From positions 656,911 through 720,910 of the forward strand of contig CP015028.1 of assembly GCA_011455275.1 (NCBI GenBank): DNA of 64,000 bases. Reading direction: 5' to 3'. This document shows, piece by piece, positions 42,435 to 51,675 of the stretch (positions are counted from its first letter, which is position 1; each line of letters opens with the position of its first letter). The translations under genes and the position numbers were made by a program. This DNA comes from Pasteurellaceae bacterium Orientalotternb1. Lineage in GTDB: Bacteria; Pseudomonadota; Gammaproteobacteria; Enterobacterales; Pasteurellaceae. The notes under the pieces were generated by a model. The model saw nothing but the letters and a program-made list of their open reading frames with translations. It made no database searches and was not told the origin of the DNA.

Positions 42435-42709
42435 TGGGTAATAACGATCTCGCCCTTAATACTCTAGCCATTCTGGCAAATTTTCATAATGTGCCAGTGA
42501 ATGAAGCACAAATTAAACACCAATTTGATATTCACGGTACGGTATTAACTAAAACTAATTGGCTTTTGGCCCCCAAAAGTTTAGGGCTGAAAACTAAAGT
42601 GGTAAAGAAATTCGTCGAGCGATTGCCATTTGTGCATTTACCTGCAATGGTATGGCTGGCAGATGGCAATCACTTTTTTACCGCCGTTAAATGTGCTGAT
42701 TCAAATTAA
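42434..42709 (+). pseudogene. Truncated HlyB-type transporter N-terminus, copy 1
   Basis: Codes for the first 82 or so residues of the C39-like domain of the secretion ATPase at 49559 (NDLAL.....LPAMVW.ADGNHF), then runs at about 42677 into yggS sequence and stops after nine unrelated residues. It cannot be a transporter; it marks the right edge of a duplicated cassette. A free C39-like domain being functional is conceivable but unlikely. Confidence 0.85.
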
Positions 42710-43013
42710 TATCAGCGATGAAAATTCAAAAGCAGGGATTAAACCCGAGGCCTTGCCTGAACTTGCCTGCCAAATTTCGCAACTGCCGAATTTAAAATTA
42801 TGCGGCTTAATGGCAATTCCCGCCCCTGAAACTGATCCCGAGAAGCAGAAAATTGCGTTATCCGCAATGCACCGTTTATTCACCCAGTTGCAAACCCAAT
42901 TTGATGGCATCGACACGCTCTCAATGGGGATGTCGGACGATCTCGTCAGTGCGATCGAATGCGGCTCAACAATGGTACGCATCGGCACCGCGATTTTTGG
43001 AAGCCGATCCTAA
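42681..43013 (+). pseudogene. yggS 3' fragment, copy B
   Basis: Repeats codons from about 118 to the end of yggS almost unchanged (for example ETDPEK for ETAPEK), then continues through the yggS downstream sequence to the next effector. Lacks the PLP lysine, so not a working YggS. An ATG at 42630 in the fused upstream sequence could allow a hybrid peptide, but no ribosome site supports it. Confidence 0.85.
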
Positions 43014-43166
43014 TTGCAAAATTTTAGGCGGAACTGACCGCTTGTAAGAAGTCTCTTTGTAATCGTGATGGAATATTGTATTGGGCAAGTAAGGAATAAT
43101 AGATAGTGGCTATATTTTGAACTGTTTACCAATTATAGAAACAGGTAGAACCTGCTATTTAATCAA

Positions 43167-43194
43167 TTGTGTCACTGAATTAAGTGGATATAAT
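43167..43194 (+). promoter_or_regulatory. Promoter of serine-rich effector 2
   Basis: TTGTGT (43167-43172), 16 bases, TATAAT (43189-43194), in a 220-base gap that is nearly identical to the gap before effector 3. A GTG at 43184 lies upstream of the -10 box end and is not the start; translation begins at ATG 43235 after TTGGGAC. Confidence 0.65.
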
Positions 43195-43234
43195 TCGCAA
43201 AATTTTTCTATTCTATTCAATATTTGGGACTTCT

Positions 43235-45676
43235 ATGTCAAAACGTAATTCTTCAAGCGATCGTAGTTCTTCAAGAGATAACCGTTCTTCTAGCTCTTCA
43301 AGAGATAATCGTTCTTCCAGCTCTTCAAGGGATAATCGTTCTTCTAGCTCTTCAAGAGATAACCGTTCTTCCAGTTCTTCAAGAGATAATCGTTCTTCCA
43401 GCTCTTCAAGAGATAATCGTTCTTCCAGCTCTTCAAGAGATAGTCGTTCTTCCAGCTCATCAAGAGATAATCGTTCTTCCAGCTCTTCAAGAGACAATCG
43501 CTCTTCAAGTTCATCAAGAGATAAGCATTCTTCTAAAACGAGCGGAATGTCCAGCAGTTCGAACAATAAACCAAGCTCATCTAAAACGGGCGGAATGTCT
43601 AGTGGTTCAAGCCATAAACCAAGCTCGTCTAAAACAGGTGGAATGTCTGGCGGTTCAAGCCATAAACCAAGCTCGTCTAAAACGGGCGGAATGTCTAGCG
43701 GTTCAAGCCATAAACCAAGCTTATCTAAAACGGGCGGAATGTCTAGTGGTTCAAGCCATAAACCAAACTCGTCTAAAGCGGGTGGAATGTCTGGCGGATC
43801 AAGCTATAAACCAAGTTCGTCTAAAACAGGTGGAATGTCTGGCGGTTCAAGCCATAAATCAAGTTCGTCTAAAACAGGCGGAATGTCTAGCGGTTCGAGC
43901 AATAAACCGAGTTCGTCTAAAACAGGCGGAATGTCCAGCAGTTTGAGCAATAAACCAAGCTCGTCTAAAACGGGCGGAATGTCTAGCGGTTCAAGCAATA
44001 AACCAAGATCGTCTAAAACAGGTGGAATGTCTGGCGGTTCAAGTAATAAATTGAGCCCGTCCAAAACAGTCGGAATGTCCAGCAGTTTGAACAATAAACC
44101 AAGCTCGTCTAAAACGGGTGGAATGTCTAGCGGTTCAAGCAATAAACCAAGCTCGTCTAAAACGGGCGGAATGTCTGGCGGTTCAAGCCATAAACCAAGA
44201 TCGTCTAAAACAGGTGGAGTGTCTGGTGGTTCGAACCATAAACCAAGCCCGTCTAAAACGGGAGGGCTGTCTAGTAGTTCATATAATAGGTTATCTACTC
44301 AGGTTGCAAATACTATCTCCAATAGTGTACTTTCGATTGCTAAATCGCCAATGGTGAGTGGCTCATCAACTAAGAAGCCCACAACTCCGACGGTTTCAGC
44401 AAAACCAAATAATCAAGGTAGTACTTCTACGAAACCATCAGCTCGTATTGCTAGCGGTATTATTGGTTCGGCCGTTTCGCTTGCTAAATTGCCAATGGCA
44501 AGCGGTTCATCAACTAAGAAGCCCACAACTCCGACGGTTTCAGCAAAACCAAATAATCAAGGTGGCACTTCTACGAAATCATCAGCCCATATTGCAAGCG
44601 GTATTGTAGGTTCGACACTTTCGATTGCTAAATCACCAATGGTGAGCGGTTTATCATCAAATAAGAAGGCTGCAACTCCGACGGTTTCAGCAAAACCAAA
44701 TAATCAAGGTGGCACTTCTACGAAATCATCAGCCCATATTGCTAGCAGTGTTATCGGTTCAGCCGTTTCGATTGCTAAATCGCCAATGATGAGAGATTTG
44801 TCATTCAATAATAAGGCTGCAGCTCTGACAGTTTCAGCTATTTCGGCCACGAAATCCCCTATAACTAATGAGACTTTGGCAAATAAGTCGGTTCATCTAG
44901 AATATGTAAGAGATCCTATTTCTGGGAAAATTGTATCTAGATCGGATTTTCAAAAAGGTATTTCTAAATCTCTCGAATTAGCGAAACAATATACATTTAA
45001 ACCAAATGCCATAATCAAAGATCCCATTTCTGGTCAGCCAACAGATATTTTTTCTTTAACTACCGATATTGCGAAACGTTCTAATTTTGATAAAGGTATC
45101 ACTAAAGAGATTGAAAAAAGCAATGTTAAATTTTCAGATTTTATTTCACACTTTGATGCAGCTGTTCAGATAGGAGAAGCTTTTACACCTGAAAAATTAC
45201 AGGAATTAAAAAAAGAGCTTGGTTTTTGGTCTCAAGCAACTGGCGGAGTAGCTAAATTCACAACTTATGCTGAAATTGGTATTGACATAACAAAAGGGGA
45301 TTTTAATTCTGCTGCTGAGCGTATATTAAAAACTGGGTTTGATGTAGCAAGTGCAAGTACAGTAGTCTGGGCTCTATCCAATGCACATCCAGTGACAAGA
45401 ATAGCTGCTACGACTTTAGCTGGTATATATGGAGGAGAATTTATAATTTCTATTAAAGATTTTTTGTCTAAATATAGTAAGCTAGACCTAACACCAACTT
45501 TGCCTGAATCTCTACATTACAATCAAAGTAATACACCTGGAAAATTACGAATTATCAATCAGGTAGATCATTTAAAACAGTCAATATCTAATATTTCTCC
45601 AAAAGACACTGGGATTAGTAATGTTGGATATATTAAAACAGAACCTGCTCAAATTATTTTATTAGGAAAAGAATAA
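43235..45676 (+). CDS. Serine-rich repeat effector 2 (predicted type I secreted bacteriocin-like toxin)
   Basis: 813 residues. Start MSKRNSSSDRSS; about ten SSSSSRDNR repeats; fifteen 16-residue KTGGMS repeats; then about four 48-50-residue repeats pairing a hydrophobic IASGIIGSAVSIAKSPM helix with a Pro/Lys/Thr linker; then a unique region from about 554 with two DPISGK/Q-x-SRSDF-QKGI / RSNF-DKGI motifs and a Gly/Ala hydrophobic patch (TRIAATTLAGIYGGEF). The last 260 residues are unlike effectors 1 and 3. No N-terminal signal peptide, consistent with type I export through the adjacent transporter. Toxin function and membrane target are inference. Confidence 0.65.
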   Translation: MSKRNSSSDRSSSRDNRSSSSSRDNRSSSSSRDNRSSSSSRDNRSSSSSRDNRSSSSSRDNRSSSSSRDSRSSSSSRDNRSSSSSRDNRSSSSSRDKHSSKTSGMSSSSNNKPSSSKTGGMSSGSSHKPSSSKTGGMSGGSSHKPSSSKTGGMSSGSSHKPSLSKTGGMSSGSSHKPNSSKAGGMSGGSSYKPSSSKTGGMSGGSSHKSSSSKTGGMSSGSSNKPSSSKTGGMSSSLSNKPSSSKTGGMSSGSSNKPRSSKTGGMSGGSSNKLSPSKTVGMSSSLNNKPSSSKTGGMSSGSSNKPSSSKTGGMSGGSSHKPRSSKTGGVSGGSNHKPSPSKTGGLSSSSYNRLSTQVANTISNSVLSIAKSPMVSGSSTKKPTTPTVSAKPNNQGSTSTKPSARIASGIIGSAVSLAKLPMASGSSTKKPTTPTVSAKPNNQGGTSTKSSAHIASGIVGSTLSIAKSPMVSGLSSNKKAATPTVSAKPNNQGGTSTKSSAHIASSVIGSAVSIAKSPMMRDLSFNNKAAALTVSAISATKSPITNETLANKSVHLEYVRDPISGKIVSRSDFQKGISKSLELAKQYTFKPNAIIKDPISGQPTDIFSLTTDIAKRSNFDKGITKEIEKSNVKFSDFISHFDAAVQIGEAFTPEKLQELKKELGFWSQATGGVAKFTTYAEIGIDITKGDFNSAAERILKTGFDVASASTVVWALSNAHPVTRIAATTLAGIYGGEFIISIKDFLSKYSKLDLTPTLPESLHYNQSNTPGKLRIINQVDHLKQSISNISPKDTGISNVGYIKTEPAQIILLGKE
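43262..44270 (+). repeat. 27-bp and 48-bp coding tandem repeats in effector 2
   Basis: About ten 27-bp units (43262-43535) and fifteen 48-bp units (43536-44270), coding as in effector 1. Copy numbers differ from the other two genes (12/18 and 13/8), which shows expansion and contraction by recombination or slippage. A further set of roughly 150-bp repeats (about 44300-44790) codes for the hydrophobic/linker modules. Confidence 0.9.
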
Positions 45677-45678
45677 AC

Positions 45679-46185
45679 ATGAAAAATCTCATTAAAAGCC
45701 ATTCAATCTATGTTCATGTATTTATAATAGTATTTATTATATTGCTATGCCCAGATTATGCTACAACTACTTTTCAGAAAGATATTTCTTCTTTCTTGGA
45801 TAGCTATTTATTTGGAGATATTGGATTGGTTTCTGATAATCGTCCATTTATGTCAAAGATAGCTGGAAATTATGTTGCCATTGTATCTATTGCACAAGGA
45901 ATACTTTTATATTGGAGTGGCTCAATTTCATCTGAGAACACTAGAGAAATTTCCCCTTGTTCATTTTTAGGACAGATAATTATTGTTTCTACTGGATTTT
46001 ATTTTACATTTTTCTCGAATGTTATACTTAAAGTACCACCAAAATCATATATAAACATATCTCCAGACTCTCTGTTTATATACGGAATATCGCTTATAGC
46101 TTGTTTAGGGATATCCAGTATGGGTATTTCAGCAATTCTATATCTTCTGAGAAAAACCAAATCATTTATTGAGCTAATAAAATAA
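45679..46185 (+). CDS. Four-helix membrane protein, predicted immunity protein of effector 2
   Basis: 168 residues with four membrane helices (about 9-25, 62-82, 98-117, 132-157). Starts two bases after effector 2, so the pair is translationally linked. It is strongly diverged from the partners of effectors 1 and 3 in the same way that effector 2's tail is diverged, but keeps the core SDNRPFMSKIAGNYVAI. This co-variation supports a toxin-immunity pairing. Confidence 0.65.
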   Translation: MKNLIKSHSIYVHVFIIVFIILLCPDYATTTFQKDISSFLDSYLFGDIGLVSDNRPFMSKIAGNYVAIVSIAQGILLYWSGSISSENTREISPCSFLGQIIIVSTGFYFTFFSNVILKVPPKSYINISPDSLFIYGISLIACLGISSMGISAILYLLRKTKSFIELIK

Positions 46186-46201
46186 ATATAAGGAAGATTT
46201 A

Positions 46202-46480
46202 ATGGAATTAAATAACGATCTCGCCCTTAATGCTCTAGCCATTCTGGCAAATTTTCATAATGTGCCTGTAAATGAAGCACAAATTAAACACCAATTCGAT
46301 ATTCACGGTACGGGATTAACTCAAACTAATTGGCTTTTGGTTGCCAAAAGTTTAGGGCTGAAAACTAAAGTGGTAAAGAAATTCGTCGAGCGATTGCCAT
46401 TTGTGCATTTACCTGCAATGGTATGGCTGGCAGATGGCAATCACTTTTTTACCGCCGTTAAATGTGCTGATTCAAATTAA
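46202..46480 (+). pseudogene. Truncated HlyB-type transporter N-terminus, copy 2
   Basis: Same fragment as at 42434 and with the same breakpoint into yggS sequence (cacttt|tttaccgcc, about 46447). 92 codons, the last nine from yggS in another frame. Two copies with one identical junction mean the junction formed once and was then amplified. Confidence 0.85.
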
Positions 46481-46784
46481 TATCAGCGATGAAAATTCAA
46501 AAGCAGGGATTAAACCCGAGGCCTTGCCTGAACTTGCCTGCCAAATTTCGCAACTGCCGAATTTAAAATTACGCGGCTTAATGGCAATTCCCGCCCCTGA
46601 AACTGATCCCGAGAAGCAGAAAATTGCGTTATCCGCAATGCACCGTTTATTCACCCAGTTGCAAACCCAATTTGATGGCATCGACACGCTCTCAATGGGG
46701 ATGTCGGACGATCTCGTCAGTGCGATCGAATGCGGCTCAACAATGGTACGCATCGGCACCGCGATTTTTGGAAGCCGATCCTAA
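46452..46784 (+). pseudogene. yggS 3' fragment, copy C
   Basis: Almost identical to the copy at 42681 (one visible difference, CGC for TGC) and slightly more different from intact yggS. Not functional by itself. Confidence 0.85.
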
Positions 46785-46937
46785 TTGCAAAATTTTAGGC
46801 GGAACTGACCGCTTGTAAGAAGTCTCTTTGTAATCGTGATGGAATATTGTATTGGGCAAGTAAGGAATAATAGATAGTGGCTATATTTTGAACTGTTTAC
46901 CAATTATAGAAACAGGTAGAACCTGCTATTTAATCAA

Positions 46938-46965
46938 TTGTGTCACTGAATTAAATGGATATAAT
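46938..46965 (+). promoter_or_regulatory. Promoter of serine-rich effector 3
   Basis: TTGTGT (46938-46943), 16 bases, TATAAT (46960-46965); copy of the effector 2 promoter. An ATG at 46955 falls within the promoter, so the start is at 47006. Confidence 0.65.
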
Positions 46966-47005
46966 TCGCAAAATTTTTCTATTCTATTCAATATTTGGGA
47001 CTTCT

Positions 47006-49045
47006 ATGTCAAAACGTAATTCTTCAAGCGATCGTAGTTCTTCAAGAGATAACCGTTCTTCTAGCTCTTCAAGAGATAATCGTTCTTCCAGCTCTTCAAG
47101 GGATAATCGTTCTTCTAGCTCTTCAAGAGATAACCGTTCTTCCAGTTCTTCAAGAGATAATCGTTCTTCCAGTTCTTCAAGAGATAATCGTTCTTCCAGC
47201 TCTTCAAGAGATAATCGTTCTTCCAGCTCTTCAAGAGATAATCGTTCTTCCAGCTCTTCAAGAGATAATCGTTCTTCCAGCTCTTCAAGAGATAGTCGTT
47301 CTTCCAGCTCATCAAGAGATAATCGTTCTTCCAGCTCTTCAAGAGACAATCGCTCTTCAAGTTCATCAAGAGATAAGCATTCTTCTAAAACGAGCGGAAT
47401 GTCCAGCAGTTCGAACAATAAACCAAGCTCATCTAAAACGGGCGGAATGTCTAGTGATTCAAGCCATAAACCAAGCTCGTCTAAAACAGGTGGAATGTCT
47501 GGCGGTTCAAGCCATAAACCAAGTTCGTCTAAAACGGGCGGAATGTCTGGCGGTTCGAGTAATAAAGTACGTACATCTAAAACAGGTAGAATGTCTAGCG
47601 GTTTGAGCAACAAACCAAGTTCGTCTAAAACGAGCGGAATGTCTAGCGGCTCAAGCCATAAACCAAGCTCGTCTAAAACGAGCGGAATGTCTAGTGGTTT
47701 AAGCAGTAAACCAAGTTCATCTAAAGCGGGCGGAATGTCTGGCGGTTCAAGTAATAAACTGAGCCCGTCTAAAATGGGTGGAATGTCTAGCGGTTCAAAT
47801 GATCAGTCACCCGCTCAGGTTGCCAAAACCATCTCCAATAGTGTACTTTCTATAGTAAAATCGCCAATGGTAAGCAGTTCATCAAATAAGAAGCCCGTAA
47901 CTCCGACAGTTTCAGCAAAACCAAATAGTCAAGGTAGCACTTCTAAGAAACCATCAGCTCATATTGCTAGCAGTATTATCGGTTCAGCTGTTTCGATTGC
48001 TAAATCGCCAATGGTAAGTGGTTCATCGAATAAGAAGCCAGCAACTCCGACAGTATCTACAAAACCAAATAATCAAGGTGGCATTTCTGCGAAACCATCA
48101 GCTCATATTGCTAGCGGTATTATAGGTTCAACTATTTCGACTGTGAAATCACCTATGGTGAGTGGTTCATCATCAAATAATAAGCCTGTAACTCCGATTG
48201 TTTCAGCAAAACTAGCTGGCAATGTGGCTAGTCTCATTGCTAGTACAGCTATATCAGCTTCAAAGCAGCCTATAATTAATACCAAACCAGAAATAAGTTA
48301 CCATTTTAAATCTAATGGATTAAATTCCATTGCTAATATATTTAAGCCTGAGAATAGTCCAAATAACTTATCTAACACTTCAATAAAACCTGAAAAAAAT
48401 GAATTAAAAAATATTGGAAAAATTTCTCTTAATTCTGATTTAAAGGAGAATTTGAGTAATAATTTGAATTACATCTCTACGACTATGGATATTGTAGGTA
48501 ACTATAGTAATCCAGAATCATTAAAAACAGTGTTAAATTCTTGGTCTAATAAACTTGGTAAGCTAGGAGATATCATTGATACGGTAGAAATTACTTCTAA
48601 TGTAATGAATGGAGCTTATATTGATGCTGCTAAAAATACTCGAGATTGGTTAACAAATATTGCAGGAGGTGCAGCTGGAGCAAGATTGGGAGCAATGCTA
48701 GGAGGACCACTTTCTCCAATAACTATACCAATAGGTGCACTGGCTGGCTCAGCAGCTAGCAACATAATATATACAAATGATAATGATGAAATAAGGTCAA
48801 TGATTAATGAAAGAACTGGATTACCTGCGGATATTATATTGCCATTAGACCACCCAATTAATACAGAATATTTAAGTAAGCTAGAAAGTATAAAGCCTAA
48901 GGAGTCTTTAGATAGTTCAATAAACCAATTAAATAAATTAATTGAGTCTATGTCGAACTTTTCATCTGAAAAAAGTAGTGAAAGTGTGATTAAATCTGAT
49001 AAAGATACTAATCTTCATCCCTTACTTACCCTACCTTCTAACTAA
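47006..49045 (+). CDS. Serine-rich repeat effector 3 (predicted type I secreted bacteriocin-like toxin)
   Basis: 679 residues: MSKRNSSSDRSS start, about thirteen SSSSSRDNR repeats, eight 16-residue KTGGMS repeats, three hydrophobic/linker modules, and the same C-terminal region as broken effector 1. That tail contains TRDWLTNIAGG followed by a Gly/Ala zipper hairpin (AGARLGAMLGG and IGALAGSAAS, about 552-586) and a conserved acidic end (INERTGLPADIILPLDHP). Glycine zippers are typical of membrane-inserting toxins, such as the contact-dependent Cdz bacteriocins of Caulobacter that also use type I secretion. Here this is a resemblance in pattern, not homology shown. Its frame is intact where effector 1 has a stop. 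Confidence 0.65.
   Translation: MSKRNSSSDRSSSRDNRSSSSSRDNRSSSSSRDNRSSSSSRDNRSSSSSRDNRSSSSSRDNRSSSSSRDNRSSSSSRDNRSSSSSRDNRSSSSSRDSRSSSSSRDNRSSSSSRDNRSSSSSRDKHSSKTSGMSSSSNNKPSSSKTGGMSSDSSHKPSSSKTGGMSGGSSHKPSSSKTGGMSGGSSNKVRTSKTGRMSSGLSNKPSSSKTSGMSSGSSHKPSSSKTSGMSSGLSSKPSSSKAGGMSGGSSNKLSPSKMGGMSSGSNDQSPAQVAKTISNSVLSIVKSPMVSSSSNKKPVTPTVSAKPNSQGSTSKKPSAHIASSIIGSAVSIAKSPMVSGSSNKKPATPTVSTKPNNQGGISAKPSAHIASGIIGSTISTVKSPMVSGSSSNNKPVTPIVSAKLAGNVASLIASTAISASKQPIINTKPEISYHFKSNGLNSIANIFKPENSPNNLSNTSIKPEKNELKNIGKISLNSDLKENLSNNLNYISTTMDIVGNYSNPESLKTVLNSWSNKLGKLGDIIDTVEITSNVMNGAYIDAAKNTRDWLTNIAGGAAGARLGAMLGGPLSPITIPIGALAGSAASNIIYTNDNDEIRSMINERTGLPADIILPLDHPINTEYLSKLESIKPKESLDSSINQLNKLIESMSNFSSEKSSESVIKSDKDTNLHPLLTLPSN
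47033..47800 (+). repeat. 27-bp and 48-bp coding tandem repeats in effector 3
   Basis: About thirteen 27-bp units (47033-47390), many identical, and eight 48-bp units (47391-47800). The first five or so 27-bp units and the first two 48-bp units match effector 2 nearly base for base, showing recent homogenisation between copies. Confidence 0.9.
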
Positions 49046-49062
49046 TTTAGCTGAGGCATTAT

Positions 49063-49569
49063 ATGTTTAAAACAAAAACAGAAATATTTATTCAAGGCAT
49101 AGCATTATTTCATTTGATTACAATCATTGTTATGACAATAATGTTGCCCAATCAATATCAGGCAGAATATTACTGGCTCGTCAAGCTTATTCAGCAATAT
49201 CCTTTGCATACAAAAGGGCTTTACTCAGAAAGCCGACCCTTTATGTCATTTGTAATCACAAATTATGTCGCAATCACCTCTCCATTTTTTGCTTTGTTTA
49301 CTTTCTTAATCGCGATAATCATTAAAGCTGAAAGTGGATTGAAAAAAGATGTAGAGTATGTAGCTAACTGTATTTGGCTTACGATATCAATATTTTTCCT
49401 TTATTTTATAAGTGTTAATGTAAATTGGGGTAAACATGTATTTAAGGGATTTAGTGGAGATTCTTTAGGTGCATATATTACTTCTGTTTATGCCTGTTAT
49501 CTTGGCTGCTCATTGATGTCAGTTTCTTTAGCATTAAGGTTTAGAGAATATATCAAAAATGGAAAATAA
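49063..49569 (+). CDS. Four-helix membrane protein, predicted immunity protein of effector 3
   Basis: 168 residues with four membrane helices, clearly paralogous to the partner of effector 1 ([12 protein letters not shown] start, [19 protein letters not shown] core). Its last 11 bases overlap the start of the full-length transporter, so export and immunity are co-translated. Immunity role inferred. Confidence 0.65.
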   Translation: MFKTKTEIFIQGIALFHLITIIVMTIMLPNQYQAEYYWLVKLIQQYPLHTKGLYSESRPFMSFVITNYVAITSPFFALFTFLIAIIIKAESGLKKDVEYVANCIWLTISIFFLYFISVNVNWGKHVFKGFSGDSLGAYITSVYACYLGCSLMSVSLALRFREYIKNGK

Positions 49570-51673
49570 TGATTTAGCTTTATCAGGACTATTAATTTTA
49601 GCTCAATACCACCGTTTAGCTCTTAATCCTGAACAGATTAAACACCAATTTGATATTTACGGTGAAGGGCTAACCCAAACAAACCGGCTTTTGGCTGCCA
49701 AAAGTTTAGGGTTAAAAGCTAAAGCGGTAAAGAAATCCGTCGAGCGATTGCCATTTGTGCATTTACCTGCAATGGTATGGCAGGCTGATGGAAATCACTT
49801 TATTTTAGCTCAAGTGGATGAAGACGGCGGTCGCTATTTAATTCACGATTTAGCCACAGAGCAACCAATAGTGTTAAGTGAAGCGGAGTTTCGTGAACGC
49901 TATCAAGGGCAGCTGATCTTAGTAGCTTCTCGTGCTTCCGTATTGGGCTCATTAGCAAAGTTTGATTTCACTTGGTTTATCCCCGCCATTGTTAAATATC
50001 GGCGAATTTTGGTTGAAGTGCTTGTGGTTTCTGTCGCATTGCAAATTTTTGCCTTGATCTCACCGCTTTTCTTTCAAGTCGTGATGGACAAAGTGTTAGT
50101 ACACCAAGGTTTTAGTACTTTAAATGTGGTGGCGATCGGGCTGTTGGTTGTGGTGTTGTTTGAGGTGGTATTAGGCGGTATTCGTACTTATGTGTTTGCT
50201 CATACCACAAGTCGAATTGATGTTGAGCTGGGGGCAAGGCTATTTCGCCACTTATTAGCATTGCCAATTGCTTATTTTGAAGCTCGGCGGGTGGGAGATA
50301 CCGTTGCCCGTGTACGAGAGCTGGAACAAATTCGCAATTTTCTCACAGGGCAAGCACTCACATCTGTTTTAGATCTGCTTTTCTCTTTTATTTTCCTTTT
50401 TGTGATGTGGCAATACAGCCCTTGGCTGACGTTGGTTGTTATTGCTTCACTTCCTTGCTACGCCATTTGGTCTGCAACCATTAGCCCAATTTTACGCCAT
50501 CGTTTGAATGATAAATTTGCCCGTAATGCGGATAACCATTCCTTTTTGGTGGAATCTGTCAGTGCAATGGGGACGATTAAATCCATGGCAGTTAGCCCGC
50601 AAATGACAGATAGCTGGGATAAATTATTAGCGGGTTATGTGCATTCTAGTTTTCGAGTGACCAAAATTGCGACGATTGGTCAGCAAGGTGTGCAGTTAAT
50701 TCAAAAATTAGTGATGGTGATTAACTTGTGGCTGGGTGCTCATTTAGTGATTAGTGGGAAAATTACAGTGGGTCAGCTGATCGCTTTTAATATGTTAGCC
50801 AGTCAAGTTGCGAACCCTGTTATTCGTCTTGCCCAGCTTTGGCAAGATTTCCAACAAGTCGGCATTTCAGTGAGTCGTTTGGGTGACATTTTAAATACGC
50901 CAACAGAAAACCCGAAAAGCAATATTTCTTTACCTGAAATTGTGGGAGATATTGAATTTGATCAGGTCTCTTTCCGTTATCGCCCTGATGGTATGGATAT
51001 TTTGAATAATTTATCACTCAATATTCGGGCAGGTGAAGTCGTGGGAATTGTTGGGCGTTCGGGGTCGGGTAAGAGTACGCTAACTAAATTAGTTCAGCGA
51101 CTTTATGTGCCATTGCGTGGTCGAGTGCTGGTAGATGGTAATGATCTCTCATTAGTTGATCCTAACTGGTTACGCCGTCAAATCGGTGTGGTATTACAGG
51201 ACAATGTGCTACTGAATCGTTCTATTCGTGACAATATTGCCTTAAGTGAACCCGCAATGTCGATGGAAAAAGTGGTTTATGCGGCAAAATTGGCAGGGGC
51301 TCACGAGTTTATTTCAACATTACCTGAAGGTTATGACACGATTGTTGGCGAACACGGTGCAAGTCTTTCGGGTGGGCAACGCCAACGAGTTGCCATTGCG
51401 AGAGCATTAGTGTCAGATCCTAAAATTTTGATTTTTGATGAAGCGACGAGTGCGTTGGATTATGAATCTGAACACATCATTATGAAAAATATGCAAAAAA
51501 TTTGTTATGGTCGAACAGTCATTATTATTGCTCACCGCCTTTCAACCGTGCGGAATGCGGACAAAATTATCGTTATGGATAAAGGTAAAGTGATGGAACA
51601 AGGCAACCACGAAGCATTGTTGGCGAAACAAGGCTTATATCATTATCTCTATCAATTACAACTAAAGGGCTAA
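49559..51673 (+). CDS. Type I secretion ABC transporter, HlyB/RtxB type
   Basis: 704-residue inner-membrane exporter. Residues 1-135 are a C39-like domain: the fold pattern matches HlyB ([25 protein letters not shown]...GNHFILA), but the position of the C39 catalytic cysteine is not Cys, so substrates are not clipped at a leader. Then six membrane helices, and an ATPase with Walker [10 protein letters not shown] (about 499), LSGGQRQR (about 603) and Walker [13 protein letters not shown] (about 623). RTX toxins use such transporters with uncleaved C-terminal signals. Its 5' 250 bases are duplicated twice upstream. hlyD follows after two bases. Confidence 0.93.
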   Translation: MENNDLALSGLLILAQYHRLALNPEQIKHQFDIYGEGLTQTNRLLAAKSLGLKAKAVKKSVERLPFVHLPAMVWQADGNHFILAQVDEDGGRYLIHDLATEQPIVLSEAEFRERYQGQLILVASRASVLGSLAKFDFTWFIPAIVKYRRILVEVLVVSVALQIFALISPLFFQVVMDKVLVHQGFSTLNVVAIGLLVVVLFEVVLGGIRTYVFAHTTSRIDVELGARLFRHLLALPIAYFEARRVGDTVARVRELEQIRNFLTGQALTSVLDLLFSFIFLFVMWQYSPWLTLVVIASLPCYAIWSATISPILRHRLNDKFARNADNHSFLVESVSAMGTIKSMAVSPQMTDSWDKLLAGYVHSSFRVTKIATIGQQGVQLIQKLVMVINLWLGAHLVISGKITVGQLIAFNMLASQVANPVIRLAQLWQDFQQVGISVSRLGDILNTPTENPKSNISLPEIVGDIEFDQVSFRYRPDGMDILNNLSLNIRAGEVVGIVGRSGSGKSTLTKLVQRLYVPLRGRVLVDGNDLSLVDPNWLRRQIGVVLQDNVLLNRSIRDNIALSEPAMSMEKVVYAAKLAGAHEFISTLPEGYDTIVGEHGASLSGGQRQRVAIARALVSDPKILIFDEATSALDYESEHIIMKNMQKICYGRTVIIIAHRLSTVRNADKIIVMDKGKVMEQGNHEALLAKQGLYHYLYQLQLKG

Positions 51674-51675
51674 AA

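Noticed and set aside
42630..43013. Hybrid open frame with the C-terminal half of YggS (and the same at 46401)
   Set aside because: Product of the duplication junction; it lacks the PLP lysine and any ribosome site.
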